A stretch of DNA of 64,000 nucleotides from Massilia frigida. Its GTDB lineage: Bacteria; Pseudomonadota; Gammaproteobacteria; Burkholderiales; Burkholderiaceae_D. Positions 46,855-55,579 of this stretch are shown in pieces (within the stretch, counting starts at the first letter, position 1; each line of letters begins with the position of its first letter). A program made the translations under genes and the position numbers. Under the pieces are notes generated by a model, which did no database searches, was not told where the DNA came from, and saw only the letters and a list, made by a program, of their open reading frames with translations. Where the stretch lies: positions 62,001-126,000 of the forward strand of contig NZ_WHJG01000008.1 in assembly GCF_011682175.1 (NCBI RefSeq), written 5' to 3'.

Positions 46855-47358
46855 TCAGCTGATAGCGATAAACCGGCCGCGGTGAAACCCGAGCGGCCGG
46901 TGCGGATGGAACTGGCAGCGCTCGACCGCGCCGACGAAAATCACATGGTCGCCCTCGGCATAGCGGCTGCGCGGCCGGCATTCGAATGTCGCCACAGTGC
47001 CGGCCAGCACCGGCACGCCTTGCGGCGAGAGCGTGAAATCGACCGTGTCGAAGCGGTCCTCGCCTGGGCGGGCAAAGCGTTGCGCCAGCTCGGCCTGGTT
47101 GTCGGCCAGCACGTTGATGACGTAGCCGGCGGCCGCCTGGAACGCGGCCATGCTGCTGGCCGTGTGGGCCAGGCTCCACAACACCAGCGGCGGGTCGAGC
47201 GAGACCGAGCTGAAGGAATTGATGGTCACGCCAACCAAGCGGCCGTCCGCCAGCGCGGCGGTGACGATGGTCACGCCGGTGGCGAACTGCGACAGGGCCT
47301 GGCGGAAATGCAGGCTGTCGACAGCGGCCGACGGGACGCTCGGAGAAAGGGAAGGCAT
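46855..47358 (-). CDS. Flavin reductase-like protein
   Basis: 167-residue protein of the split-barrel flavin reductase family (HFRQALSQFATGVTIVTA, GVTINSFSSVSLDPPLVLWS, GHRGRF-like end FHRGRFIAI). Such proteins reduce FMN or FAD with NAD(P)H and pass it to a monooxygenase partner. The gene is 12 bases upstream of the CMAH-like metallo-hydrolase, the likely partner. Confidence 0.85.
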   Translation of the reverse strand: MPSLSPSVPSAAVDSLHFRQALSQFATGVTIVTAALADGRLVGVTINSFSSVSLDPPLVLWSLAHTASSMAAFQAAAGYVINVLADNQAELAQRFARPGEDRFDTVDFTLSPQGVPVLAGTVATFECRPRSRYAEGDHVIFVGAVERCQFHPHRPLGFHRGRFIAIS

Positions 47359-47443
47359 GGCTGGCCTGCGCGTGGTGGACGTCAGCTCATACTAAATGCG
47401 GTCGGGTGCGCGGCTTTGATCCCGCACAAGCGGCCTGAACGGC

Positions 47444-48184
47444 TCAGTTGGCGGGCTGATAGCTCTCCAGAATGGCTTGCATCCTGCCATTCTTGCGCAG
47501 CGCCATAAGGGCGCGGTTTACTTGCGCCAAAGTCAGCTTGCCGCCGGGCGGCAGCGCGCAATAGGTGTCAAACGGTTCGACCACCAGGGCTGCGCGGCTC
47601 AGGCGCGCACGCTCGGGATGGGCGCGCCGCTGATAATCGTAATACAGGGAATTGGTGAGCATGTAATCGAAGCGGCGGCGCAGCAGCTTGCGCAGGTTCA
47701 GGTCGTCGCTGGTGGTGTCGTCGCGCACGAATTGCGGTCCCAGTTCGTGTTCCAGCGGGGGATAGCGGTAGCCGGTGATGGTGCCGGTGCGCTTGCCGGC
47801 CAGTTCGCGCAGGACGGACAGGGGCGCGGTGTCAATGCGGACGACAATGATCTGCTTGTTGGAAAAGACGGTGTCCGACCATTGCCAGCGCTTGCTGTCG
47901 AGCCATTCGGGACGCAGGTCGCACAGCAGGTCCACCGTGCCGCTGGCCAGCGCGACTTCGACCCGCTTGCGCGGCAGGGTCAGGTAGCGCGGGCGCACGT
48001 TCAGTTCGCGCGCCAGGGCGTCGCCCACATCCTTGAGCAAGCCGCCGGTCAGCTCGTCGTGCTGGAAGCGGGTCATGGGCATGGCGCTGCCGGTCGAGAC
48101 GCCGAACACCAGCTCGGCACCGCGCGCGGGCAGCGCCATGGCACAGGAAAACAGGGATGACAGCAGCAGGAAGCCAATCTTCAT
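47444..48184 (-). CDS. Periplasmic solute-binding protein, family 3 type
   Basis: 246-residue exported protein; signal peptide MKIGFLLLSSLFSCAMALPARG. Binding-protein fold: LVFGVSTGSAMPMTRF, LLKDVGDALARELN, VDLLCDLRPEWLD, GKRTGTITGYRYPPLE, FDYMLTNSLYYDY. It has no transporter genes beside it, like the one near the Kai genes. Ligand unknown; polar amino acids are the common ligands of the family. Confidence 0.82.
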   Translation of the reverse strand: MKIGFLLLSSLFSCAMALPARGAELVFGVSTGSAMPMTRFQHDELTGGLLKDVGDALARELNVRPRYLTLPRKRVEVALASGTVDLLCDLRPEWLDSKRWQWSDTVFSNKQIIVVRIDTAPLSVLRELAGKRTGTITGYRYPPLEHELGPQFVRDDTTSDDLNLRKLLRRRFDYMLTNSLYYDYQRRAHPERARLSRAALVVEPFDTYCALPPGGKLTLAQVNRALMALRKNGRMQAILESYQPAN

Positions 48185-48221
48185 GCCGCCATCATACCTT
48201 GGCGTGGCGGACGGGGGCGGC

Positions 48222-48440
48222 CTACTGAATCTTGGCGATCGATACCTCCGTCGATTTGACCAGGGCGATGACTTCGCTGCCGACTTTCAGGTCCAGGTCC
48301 TGGATGGAACGGCTGGTGATGACCGAGGTGACGATGCCATGCGCCGTTTCGACGTCGACTTCCGACACCACCGGGCCGGCGATGATTTCCTTGATCTTGC
48401 CCCTGAACTGGTTGCGTACATTGATTTCCGAGATAGCCAT
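48222..48440 (-). CDS. mop: Molbindin (TOBE/Mop domain) protein
   Basis: 72-residue cytoplasmic protein consisting of one Mop domain: SEINVRNQFRGKIKEIIAGP, SEVDVETAHGIVTSVITSRS, GSEVIALVKSTEVSIAK. Molbindins bind molybdate (or tungstate) as oligomers and buffer it in the cell. GGAA precedes the ATG. The modABC transporter is not in the window. Confidence 0.92.
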   Translation of the reverse strand: MAISEINVRNQFRGKIKEIIAGPVVSEVDVETAHGIVTSVITSRSIQDLDLKVGSEVIALVKSTEVSIAKIQ

Positions 48441-48472
48441 GCTGTTCCTTCAGGTTGGTGGGGGAGGGTGAA

Positions 48473-49300
48473 TCAGTAACTCATGAGCAGGCGCAGCGGT
48501 TTGCTGCCGCTGTCGCTGCCGGGTCCGGGGTGGACCGCTTGCGGTGCGCCGCCGGCAAACAGTTTCAGTTCGCCCGGCTCGAAGCGCTGCCACTGCTCGC
48601 CGGTGGTCAGGGGCAGGGTGGCGATCACGCCGATCTGGTCGTCCAAGTGGTTATGCTGGCGAAAATCGATCTGCAGGTCGCAATCGACCAGGCTGGCGCT
48701 GGCGAAGGGGTAGGCGCGCACCACGTAATGCAGCTGGGTCGAGCAGTGCGCCAGCAAGAAGTCGCCGTTCGACAGGATGACATTGAAGCTGCCGTGACGG
48801 GCGATCAGCGCCGCCATCGTCTGCACCGCTGTAAACAAGGCTGCGCGCGAGGGCGGCTGCACCGGAAAGCGGCGCCGCAGGCCGGCCAGCAGGTAGCAAA
48901 AGGCGCGCTCGCTGTCGGTTTCGCCGGCCGGGACAAAATGCGGGTCGGGCGCCGGGCGGAAGCTGCTCAGGTTGCCGTTGTGGGCGAACGACCAGGTCGT
49001 GCCCCACAGCACGCGGGTGAAGGGATGGCTGTTTTGCGGCGCCACTTCGCCCTGGGTCGCCTTGCGGATATGCGCCACCACATTCCTGGCCTTGACCGGA
49101 TTGTGCTTGAGGGCGTGCGCCAGCGGCGAATCGATGGACGGGCGGTGGTCGACGATCAGGCGGCAGCCGGACGGTTCGTGGAAGGCGATGCCCCAGCCGT
49201 CGCGGTGCTCGCCGGTGCGCCCGCCGCGCTCGCTGAAACCGGCGAAGCTGAAGTTCAGCGCCGCTGGCTTGCTGCTGTTCATTCCGAGTAATTCACACAT
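48473..49300 (-). CDS. Class II glutamine amidotransferase, YafJ type
   Basis: 275-residue protein with an N-terminal-nucleophile fold. Start 49300 places Cys at residue 2 (MCELLGMN), which after Met removal is the catalytic N-terminal Cys; a Met two codons upstream would spoil this. GGRTGEHRDGWGIAFHE and WSFAHNGNLSSF are the class II signatures. It hydrolyses glutamine; this stand-alone type has no obvious synthase domain, and the acceptor is unknown. It is divergent from the next gene. Confidence 0.9.
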   Translation of the reverse strand: MCELLGMNSSKPAALNFSFAGFSERGGRTGEHRDGWGIAFHEPSGCRLIVDHRPSIDSPLAHALKHNPVKARNVVAHIRKATQGEVAPQNSHPFTRVLWGTTWSFAHNGNLSSFRPAPDPHFVPAGETDSERAFCYLLAGLRRRFPVQPPSRAALFTAVQTMAALIARHGSFNVILSNGDFLLAHCSTQLHYVVRAYPFASASLVDCDLQIDFRQHNHLDDQIGVIATLPLTTGEQWQRFEPGELKLFAGGAPQAVHPGPGSDSGSKPLRLLMSY

Positions 49301-49511
49301 GGGCATCGCTTCCTTTCTGCATCTGTCGCCCCCAGCGTAGCCTTGCCGGGCGCATCTGCAAACGACTATTTTCGCGTTTCGATAGATGCATTTTGCGCAT
49401 AAGAACTTGGGGCGATATACGCCGTCCGCATATCGATTGGCGAAACGATTCCTTCGCCGGCGCAAGGGGCGGGGCTAGACTTTCCGCTTTATACCAATAG
49501 CGAGACATGCA

Positions 49512-50321
49512 ATGCCTTTCCCTACCTTGAACACTTACCTGGCCCATTTGTCCGATCCGGACCGTCCGGCCAGCAGCGTCTGGCTGGACTCGGCGGGCCG
49601 CGCCCAGGGCAAGTATTTCAACTGCACCATCACCAGCGCTTTCCAGCCGATCCGCGCGCTTGGCAGCAGCCGCATCGTGGCCTACGAGGGATTGGCGCGC
49701 AGTGCCTCGGCGGGCGATGCCGGGCTGTCGCTATGGAAACTGCTCGACCATGCGGCCAGCGACGACGAGTCGATCGAGCTCGACCGGCTGTGCCGCATGC
49801 TGCACGCGATCAATTTCTTCCGCCAGGACGAGGCCGGGCAGAGCGACCTGTACCTGAACGTGCACGACCGGCTGCTCAGCGCGGTCAGCAGCAACCATGG
49901 GCATGCCTTCAAGCGCATTCTCGACGCCCTCGACCTGCCACTCGGCCGCATCGTGCTGCAACTGCCCACCACCACGCCGCAGCAAGGGTGGCTGCTCAAT
50001 TACGTGGCCGACAATTACCGGCGCAACGGCTTCCGGCTGGCGCTCAACGCGGCCTCGCTGGCGCAGGCGCTGGCAATGGTGTCGGAGCAGCGGCCCCATG
50101 CGATCAAGCTCGACGCGCGCTACCTGTCGGGCGGCGTCTCGCTCGAACCGCTGGTGGATGCGGCGCAGGCGGCCGGGGTCAGGCTGATTTTCAAGCGGGT
50201 CGAGACGGCGCCGGCGGTTGCCGCGGCTGCCGACATTCACGGTTTGCCACTGTACGCACAAGGCTACTTCCTCGACCAGCCGCAAGCGGGTCTGGTGAGC
50301 GACGCGGCGCTGGCCGCCTGA
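49512..50321 (+). CDS. Degenerate EAL-domain protein
   Basis: 269-residue cytoplasmic protein with the fold pattern of EAL phosphodiesterases (ITSAFQPIRAL, DLYLNVHDRLLSAV, HAIKLDARYLSGG, GYFLDQPQAG). The catalytic set is lost: EAL reads EGL (59-61), the ELTE motif is LQLPTTTP, and DDFG is LALNAASL. It cannot be an active c-di-GMP phosphodiesterase; it may bind c-di-GMP or another protein. Divergent from the amidotransferase gene. Confidence 0.8.
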   Translation: MPFPTLNTYLAHLSDPDRPASSVWLDSAGRAQGKYFNCTITSAFQPIRALGSSRIVAYEGLARSASAGDAGLSLWKLLDHAASDDESIELDRLCRMLHAINFFRQDEAGQSDLYLNVHDRLLSAVSSNHGHAFKRILDALDLPLGRIVLQLPTTTPQQGWLLNYVADNYRRNGFRLALNAASLAQALAMVSEQRPHAIKLDARYLSGGVSLEPLVDAAQAAGVRLIFKRVETAPAVAAAADIHGLPLYAQGYFLDQPQAGLVSDAALAA

Positions 50322-50454
50322 GCCGGGGGTGCACGGGACGCAAGTTTATTCCTCAGCGAAATGGGCTTTTCGCTTAGAATTCGGGGGCTATTAACGAATT
50401 TTGGGCAGGGGCAGGTATGGCATCAGCGGCGATTTGGCGTAACGATATGGTCGC

Positions 50455-52185
50455 ATGCGTCCTGGCGCGGTAGGGCGGCGCCGCCCGCCGCGCGAGCAGG
50501 GCACGCGCCGCCTGCTCGGCGCCGTGCTCGTTTCGCTGCTGGTGCACGGCGTGATCTTGTCGCTCCAGTTCGGCATTCCCGCGCTCGGCTTGCCCGGTTC
50601 GGCCACGCCGATCGAGGTGCGCCTGCTTGACGCCGCGATCGATCCCGTGCCCGCGCCGACGCCGTCGGCGCCTGTCGTGGAAGTTGCGCCATTGCCGCTT
50701 CCGGCGGGCGCGACGCCGCCGGCGCCGGCCAGCGGCATGCGCCTGGTCGATCCCGTGCCCGCGCCGGCACCCGTTCCCGCTCCCGTCACGCCGCGCCTGG
50801 CTGTCAAGAAGGATAAGCCGCGCAAGGCTAAACGCATCAGCCCGCCATTGCCGGCCAGCGACGCGCTGGCGATGGATACCCGCGTGATCGCGCAAGATGC
50901 GATCGTGAATGAGTTCTCGGTGCCGATGCCGCGCCCGGAAGAGGCGCAGCAGAAAACCATCGATCTCAAGGAAGCCCAGCACGGCACCGACGATGGCACC
51001 GAGGCGACCAGTGCGGCCGATGTTGCAGAGGCGGCGCGCGCGGCCCAGCTGGCCGATACCCTGCGCAAAGAGGAGAAAGCCGCGCGGCAGGCGGCGCAAC
51101 GCAAGCTGGACGAGGAAGAGAAGGAGCGCAAGCTGGCCGAGCTGCAGGCACGCCAGCGGCAGGAACAGGCGGCGGCCGAGGCTTCCCAGGAGCAGGAAAC
51201 GCAAGCGCGACTGGCGCAGCAGGTGCAGGCCGAGGCCGATGCCGCGCGCGAGCGCGCATCCGCGCTCAAAGCCGAACAGCAGAAGGCGGAACAGGTGGCC
51301 GCCCAGCAGAAACTGGCGCTTGAAAAGGCCGATCAGCTGCGCGCCGACCAGCTGAAGGCGGAACGGCAGAACGCCGATCAGCAACAGCTGGCGCAGAAAC
51401 TGGCGGAACAGCAAGCTGCACAAAAACTCGCGGAGCAATTGGCAGCCCAAAAACTGGCGGAGCAGCAAGCGGCGCAGAAGCTCGCGGAGCAACAGGCCGC
51501 GCAGAAACTGGCCGAACAGCAGGCTGCCCAAAAACTGGCGGAGCAAGCCGCCCAGAAACAGGCCGCCGAGCAGGCTGCGCAGAAGCAAGCCGCACAAGCC
51601 GCCCAGGCGGCCCGGCAGGCTGCGCTGGAACGCGGGCGCGAAGGCAGCGGCAGCCAGGCCGCCATCACGCCTCCCGGCGGCACGGCGGCGGGCGCGGGCA
51701 GTGGCGCGGGCGGCAAGATCATGGTCCCCAAGAACCTGCTGGGCAGCGACCTGTCGAACCGCGCGCGCGAGATGGTCAAGGGCCTCGACATCCTTTCCGG
51801 CACGCCGCCACCGCCGATGCGCGACGAGCGCCGGGTCGCCGTCGGCGCGGCCGAACGCGATGTGCCGCTGCGCATGTACGTGGAAAGCTGGCGCCAGAAG
51901 ATCGAGCGCAATGGCAGCGTGAACTATCCGCGCTCGTGGGCCGACGTCGAACACACCGATGCGCTGGTCAACGTGGCGGTGCGCAGCGACGGCAGCGTGC
52001 AGGACGTGACGATCCTGCGTTCGAGCGGGCGCGCGGACATGGACGACGCGGTGCAGCGCATCGTGCGCGTCAACGCGCGCTACTCGCCGTTCCCGCCGAA
52101 TATCGCCTCGCGCTACGATGTGATCGATATCCGCCGCGTGTGGCGTTTCGACGAGTCGCTCAAGCTGATGGAAGAACTGCGCTAG
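50455..52185 (+). CDS. tonB: TonB-family energy transducer with repeat linker
   Basis: 576-residue inner-membrane protein. One N-terminal span (LLGAVLVSLLVHGVILSLQF), a Pro/Ala-rich part, a long Ala/Gln/Lys/Glu coiled part made partly of AAQKLAEQQ repeats, and a C-terminal TonB domain (YVESWRQKIERNGSVNYPRS ... VTILRSSGRADMDDAV). TonB passes energy to outer-membrane receptors. Its periplasmic region is unusually long. No exbB or exbD is seen nearby. Its 3' end overlaps the convergent kinase gene by four bases. Confidence 0.88.
   Translation: MRPGAVGRRRPPREQGTRRLLGAVLVSLLVHGVILSLQFGIPALGLPGSATPIEVRLLDAAIDPVPAPTPSAPVVEVAPLPLPAGATPPAPASGMRLVDPVPAPAPVPAPVTPRLAVKKDKPRKAKRISPPLPASDALAMDTRVIAQDAIVNEFSVPMPRPEEAQQKTIDLKEAQHGTDDGTEATSAADVAEAARAAQLADTLRKEEKAARQAAQRKLDEEEKERKLAELQARQRQEQAAAEASQEQETQARLAQQVQAEADAARERASALKAEQQKAEQVAAQQKLALEKADQLRADQLKAERQNADQQQLAQKLAEQQAAQKLAEQLAAQKLAEQQAAQKLAEQQAAQKLAEQQAAQKLAEQAAQKQAAEQAAQKQAAQAAQAARQAALERGREGSGSQAAITPPGGTAAGAGSGAGGKIMVPKNLLGSDLSNRAREMVKGLDILSGTPPPPMRDERRVAVGAAERDVPLRMYVESWRQKIERNGSVNYPRSWADVEHTDALVNVAVRSDGSVQDVTILRSSGRADMDDAVQRIVRVNARYSPFPPNIASRYDVIDIRRVWRFDESLKLMEELR
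51388..51549 (+). repeat. Six 27-bp tandem repeats in the tonB linker
   Basis: Six consecutive 27-base units coding AAQKLAEQQ with minor changes (first starts Leu-Ala, last ends Gln-Ala). Unit number changes would keep the frame and change the periplasmic reach of the protein by nine residues per unit. Confidence 0.85.
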
Positions 52186-54257
52186 CCTTTGCGGCTGGCT
52201 GCCAGGCCGGCCAGCAAACGTTCCACCGCCTCCAGGTTGGCCGGTTTGATCAGGTGATGGTCGAACCCGGCCGCCTTGCTGCGCGCGCGGTCGTTGTCGT
52301 CGCCCCAGCCGGTCAGCGCCACCAGCACCAGCGGTTCCAGGTGCGTCATCGCGCGCAGGCGCTGCGCCGTTTCATAGCCGTTCATGCCGGGCATGCCGAT
52401 ATCGAGGAAGACCACCTCGGGCCGGAACTGTTCGGCCAGCGCCAGCGCGCGCATGCCGTCGTTGGCCACGCGGCTGGTGTGGCCGATGATATCCATCAGC
52501 TCCGAGAGCATGTCGGCGGCATCATGATTATCGTCGACCACCAGCACGCGCAAGCCGCTGCCGCGCGGGTCGGCGCCCTGGCCGGCGCTGGGCGCCTGCG
52601 CCGCCACCTCGGGCGCGAGCGGCAGGCGGATGTCGAAGCGGCTACCGCTGACCGTCTCGTCGCGTACCAGGTCGATGGTGCCGCCGTGGAGCTCCACCAG
52701 CCGGCGCGCCAGCGACAGCCCGATTCCAAGTCCGCCCTGGGCGCGGTCGAGCGAGGCGCCCACCTGCGAAAACATCTCGAATACCGTCAGCGCCGATTCG
52801 GGTGGGATGCCGATGCCGGTATCGCGCACCGACAGCACCGCCTGCGCGCCGTCGCGCCAGCCCAGCAATGTGATGCGCCCGCCGGCCGGCGTGTACTTGG
52901 CGGCGTTATTGAGCACATTGCCGATCACCTGGGCGATGCGGGTCGGGTCGGCGTCGAGCATGAGCGACTCGGGCGCCACGTCCACCGTCAGCGCGTGGCG
53001 GTTGGCGTCGACCAGCGGCATCGAGGTTTCGACCGCGCTCGATATCAGCTCGCGCAGTTCGACCCGCACCGGCTTGAGTTCCAGGTTGCCGCGCGTGATG
53101 CGGGCGATGTCGAGCAGGTCGTTGACCAGGGTGACCATCTGCGTGACTTGGCGCTCCATCATGTCGCGCACGCGCGCCACGGTGGCCTGGTCATGTTCGG
53201 CCATGCGCATCACTTGCAGGCCGTTGCGGATGGGAGCGAGCGGATTGCGCAGTTCGTGCGCGAGGATGGCCAGGAACTCGGTCTTGCGGCGGTCGGCCTC
53301 GCGCAGCGCCTCGGTGGCGCGCACCCGTTCGATGTGGGCCCAGGAGCGTTCGACGGTCTGTTCGACCAGCGCCACGTCGGCATCGGTCCACTGGCGCGGA
53401 CGGTCCTGGTGCACCGCCATCATGGCCACCAGCTTGCCTTCCTTGACCAGCGGGCAGCAGATGATGGCACGGCAATCGATGGCGTTGAACATGGCGGCGC
53501 CGCCGGCTGCATCGAGTTCGCGGTCGACGTCGCAGATGCGCAGGGTGCGGCCTTCGCGCATGTCGCTGGCGGCGCGCGCGCCGAACAGGTCGAGCGAATA
53601 GACCCCGACGGTGCTCATGGCGCCGGGCGCGGTCCAGTCGTGGCGGATGGTGAAGCGGTCGTTGTCGGCTTCGACGTCGGCGTAGGGACAGCGCGTGACG
53701 TCGAGGTGCTGGCCGAGCAGGCGCGTGGTGACCTCCATGATGGTCTTGGGATCGTCCGCGTTGCGGGTGGCCTGGCTCATGGCGTCGAGCAGGCGCAGGC
53801 GCTCTTCGACCCGTTTGCGCTGGTCGATGTCGATATGGATGCCGATCCACTCGGTGATGGCGCCGGCGGCGTCGAAAATCGGCACCGCGCGCGCACTCAT
53901 GTAGCGGTAATGGCCGTCGGCGCGGCGCAGGCGGTGTTCGATCTGGTACATGCTGCTGGCGGCCAGCGCGGCGCGCCAGGCGGCCGCCGTACGCTCGCGG
54001 TCGTCGGGATGGATGGCGTCGAGCCAGCCCCAGCCGCCGAGCTGCGCGCCCGACTGCCCGGTAAATATGCTCCAGCTGGGCTGCTCGCCTTCGAGCTGGC
54101 CGGCCGCCGAGGCCAGCCACATGATGGTGCTGCTGGCCTGCACCAGCGAGCGGTAGCGCGCCTCGCTGGCGCGCAGTTCGTCGGCCGCCTGGCGGATGGC
54201 CGCCAATTCGGCGGCTGCGGACAGGCTGGGGTCAAGCGGGGGCAAGTCTGGAGACAT
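52182..54257 (-). CDS. PAS-GAF hybrid histidine kinase with receiver domain
   Basis: 691-residue soluble kinase without membrane spans. A PAS domain (about 28-150), a GAF-like domain (about 160-315), HisKA with the phospho-His in LAHELRNPLAP (about 340), an ATPase domain (NVLNNAAKY, DTGIGIPPE, GGLGIGLSLARRLVELHGG) and a C-terminal receiver (VLVVDDNHDAAD, phospho-acceptor Asp in VVFLDIGMPGMNG). Signal unknown. The gene lies between tonB and the exopolysaccharide genes and reads away from the latter. Confidence 0.9.
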   Translation of the reverse strand: MSPDLPPLDPSLSAAAELAAIRQAADELRASEARYRSLVQASSTIMWLASAAGQLEGEQPSWSIFTGQSGAQLGGWGWLDAIHPDDRERTAAAWRAALAASSMYQIEHRLRRADGHYRYMSARAVPIFDAAGAITEWIGIHIDIDQRKRVEERLRLLDAMSQATRNADDPKTIMEVTTRLLGQHLDVTRCPYADVEADNDRFTIRHDWTAPGAMSTVGVYSLDLFGARAASDMREGRTLRICDVDRELDAAGGAAMFNAIDCRAIICCPLVKEGKLVAMMAVHQDRPRQWTDADVALVEQTVERSWAHIERVRATEALREADRRKTEFLAILAHELRNPLAPIRNGLQVMRMAEHDQATVARVRDMMERQVTQMVTLVNDLLDIARITRGNLELKPVRVELRELISSAVETSMPLVDANRHALTVDVAPESLMLDADPTRIAQVIGNVLNNAAKYTPAGGRITLLGWRDGAQAVLSVRDTGIGIPPESALTVFEMFSQVGASLDRAQGGLGIGLSLARRLVELHGGTIDLVRDETVSGSRFDIRLPLAPEVAAQAPSAGQGADPRGSGLRVLVVDDNHDAADMLSELMDIIGHTSRVANDGMRALALAEQFRPEVVFLDIGMPGMNGYETAQRLRAMTHLEPLVLVALTGWGDDNDRARSKAAGFDHHLIKPANLEAVERLLAGLAASRKG

Positions 54258-54336
54258 GGTTCTGTTTGCACGGAGAGAAAGGCGGTCGCATTTTAGCCAT
54301 GAGCTTGCCAGAAAACGATTTTTCCTGTCGCCACTG

Positions 54337-54356
54337 CTGTAAAAAAATGCTTACAG
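54337..54356. promoter_or_regulatory. Inverted repeat upstream of the exopolysaccharide genes
   Basis: CTGTAA and TTACAG are perfect 6-base arms with an 8-base A-rich spacer, in the space between the hybrid kinase and the Wza-type gene. The shape suits a dimeric regulator; the protein is unknown. Confidence 0.45.
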
Positions 54357-54436
54357 ACGGGGTTTGATGTGCAGCAAGACCGGGCCGGGTGCGCTCACTT
54401 ACTCTGAACTGGACAATGTTGATCTTGACAAGCACC

Positions 54437-55558
54437 ATGAAAACTCACACAAACTCACTCAAGACGCTGGCGGCGCTGCTCTTGCTGGCCAACCTGGCCG
54501 GCTGCGCCGGCGTTCGCATCGGCGGCGACGCGCGCTGGGGCGACCCCCGTTCGGGCATCGCCAGCGAGCCGGTGCCGCCGACCCAGCTGATCACCACCGA
54601 ACTGATCGACGCCGAAAAAGCCTTGCGCGCGCGGCGCAGCAGCGACAGCCTGGCCCACCTGATCGTGCGCGATCCGCCGCCCTACGCGATCGGGCGCGGC
54701 GACATTTTGTCGATCGTGGTGTGGGACCATCCGGAACTGGCGGGCCAGGGCGTGGCGGCCTCGGCCACGGCGGCCGACGCCCAGGCGCCGAGCGCGCCGG
54801 CGGCCGGCTTCGTGGTCGACCATGAGGGGCGGGTCCAGTTCCCCTTCGCCGGCCCGCTCACGCTGGCCGGTTTGACCGAGGACGAGGCGCGCACGCTGCT
54901 GACCAAACGGCTGGCGCGCTACATCGCCAATCCGCTGGTGACCTTGCGCGTGCAATCGTACCGCAGCAAGCGCGTGTACGTCGATGGCGAGGTGCGTTTG
55001 CCTGGCTTGCAGTCGATTAACGATATTCCCATGACCCTGCTGGAGGCGCTCAACCGCGCCGGCGGCATGCTGCCCAGCGCCGACCAGAGCCGCATCGTGC
55101 TGGAGCGGGGTGACGCCCGCTACCAGGTCGGCCTGCGCGGTTTGGTGGCGCGCGGCATCAATCCGGGCAGCATCCTGCTGGGGCCCGGCGACGTGGTGCG
55201 GGTCCACTCGCGCGACGAGAGCAAGGTGTTCGTGTCGGGCGAGGTGGTCACGCCCAAGGCGCTGACCATGCACGATGGCCGCCTGACCCTGAACGAGGCA
55301 CTGGGCGAGTCCGGCGGCATCAGCCCGGTCAGCGGCGATGCGCGCCAGGTGTATGTGATCCGCAGGGCGCTCGACGGCACCCGCGTCTACCAGCTCGACG
55401 CGCGCCGCGCAGGGGCGCTGGCGATGGCGGAAGCCTTCGAGCTCGAACCGCGCGACCTGATCTACGTGGCTGCCTCGCCGCTGGCCAACTGGTACCGCAG
55501 CGTGAGCATGCTGTTCCCGGGCGCGCTGACGCAGGTGGTCAATCTCAGCCGCCCCTGA
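54437..55558 (+). CDS. Wza-type polysaccharide export lipoprotein
   Basis: 373-residue outer-membrane lipoprotein; the ATG at 54437 gives a clean lipoprotein signal (LKTLAALLLLANLAGC), which decides it over an in-frame GTG at 54389. A Poly_export domain (YAIGRGDILSIVVWDHPEL, FPFAGPLTLAGLTEDEA, KRLARYIANPLVTLRV) is followed by SLBB-like repeats (VYVDGEVRLPGLQSIND, VFVSGEVVTPKALTMHD). It forms the export channel for exopolysaccharide with the next gene's product. Confidence 0.92.
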   Translation: MKTHTNSLKTLAALLLLANLAGCAGVRIGGDARWGDPRSGIASEPVPPTQLITTELIDAEKALRARRSSDSLAHLIVRDPPPYAIGRGDILSIVVWDHPELAGQGVAASATAADAQAPSAPAAGFVVDHEGRVQFPFAGPLTLAGLTEDEARTLLTKRLARYIANPLVTLRVQSYRSKRVYVDGEVRLPGLQSINDIPMTLLEALNRAGGMLPSADQSRIVLERGDARYQVGLRGLVARGINPGSILLGPGDVVRVHSRDESKVFVSGEVVTPKALTMHDGRLTLNEALGESGGISPVSGDARQVYVIRRALDGTRVYQLDARRAGALAMAEAFELEPRDLIYVAASPLANWYRSVSMLFPGALTQVVNLSRP

Positions 55559-55579
55559 ACCCGCTTCAAGGACCTTCCC

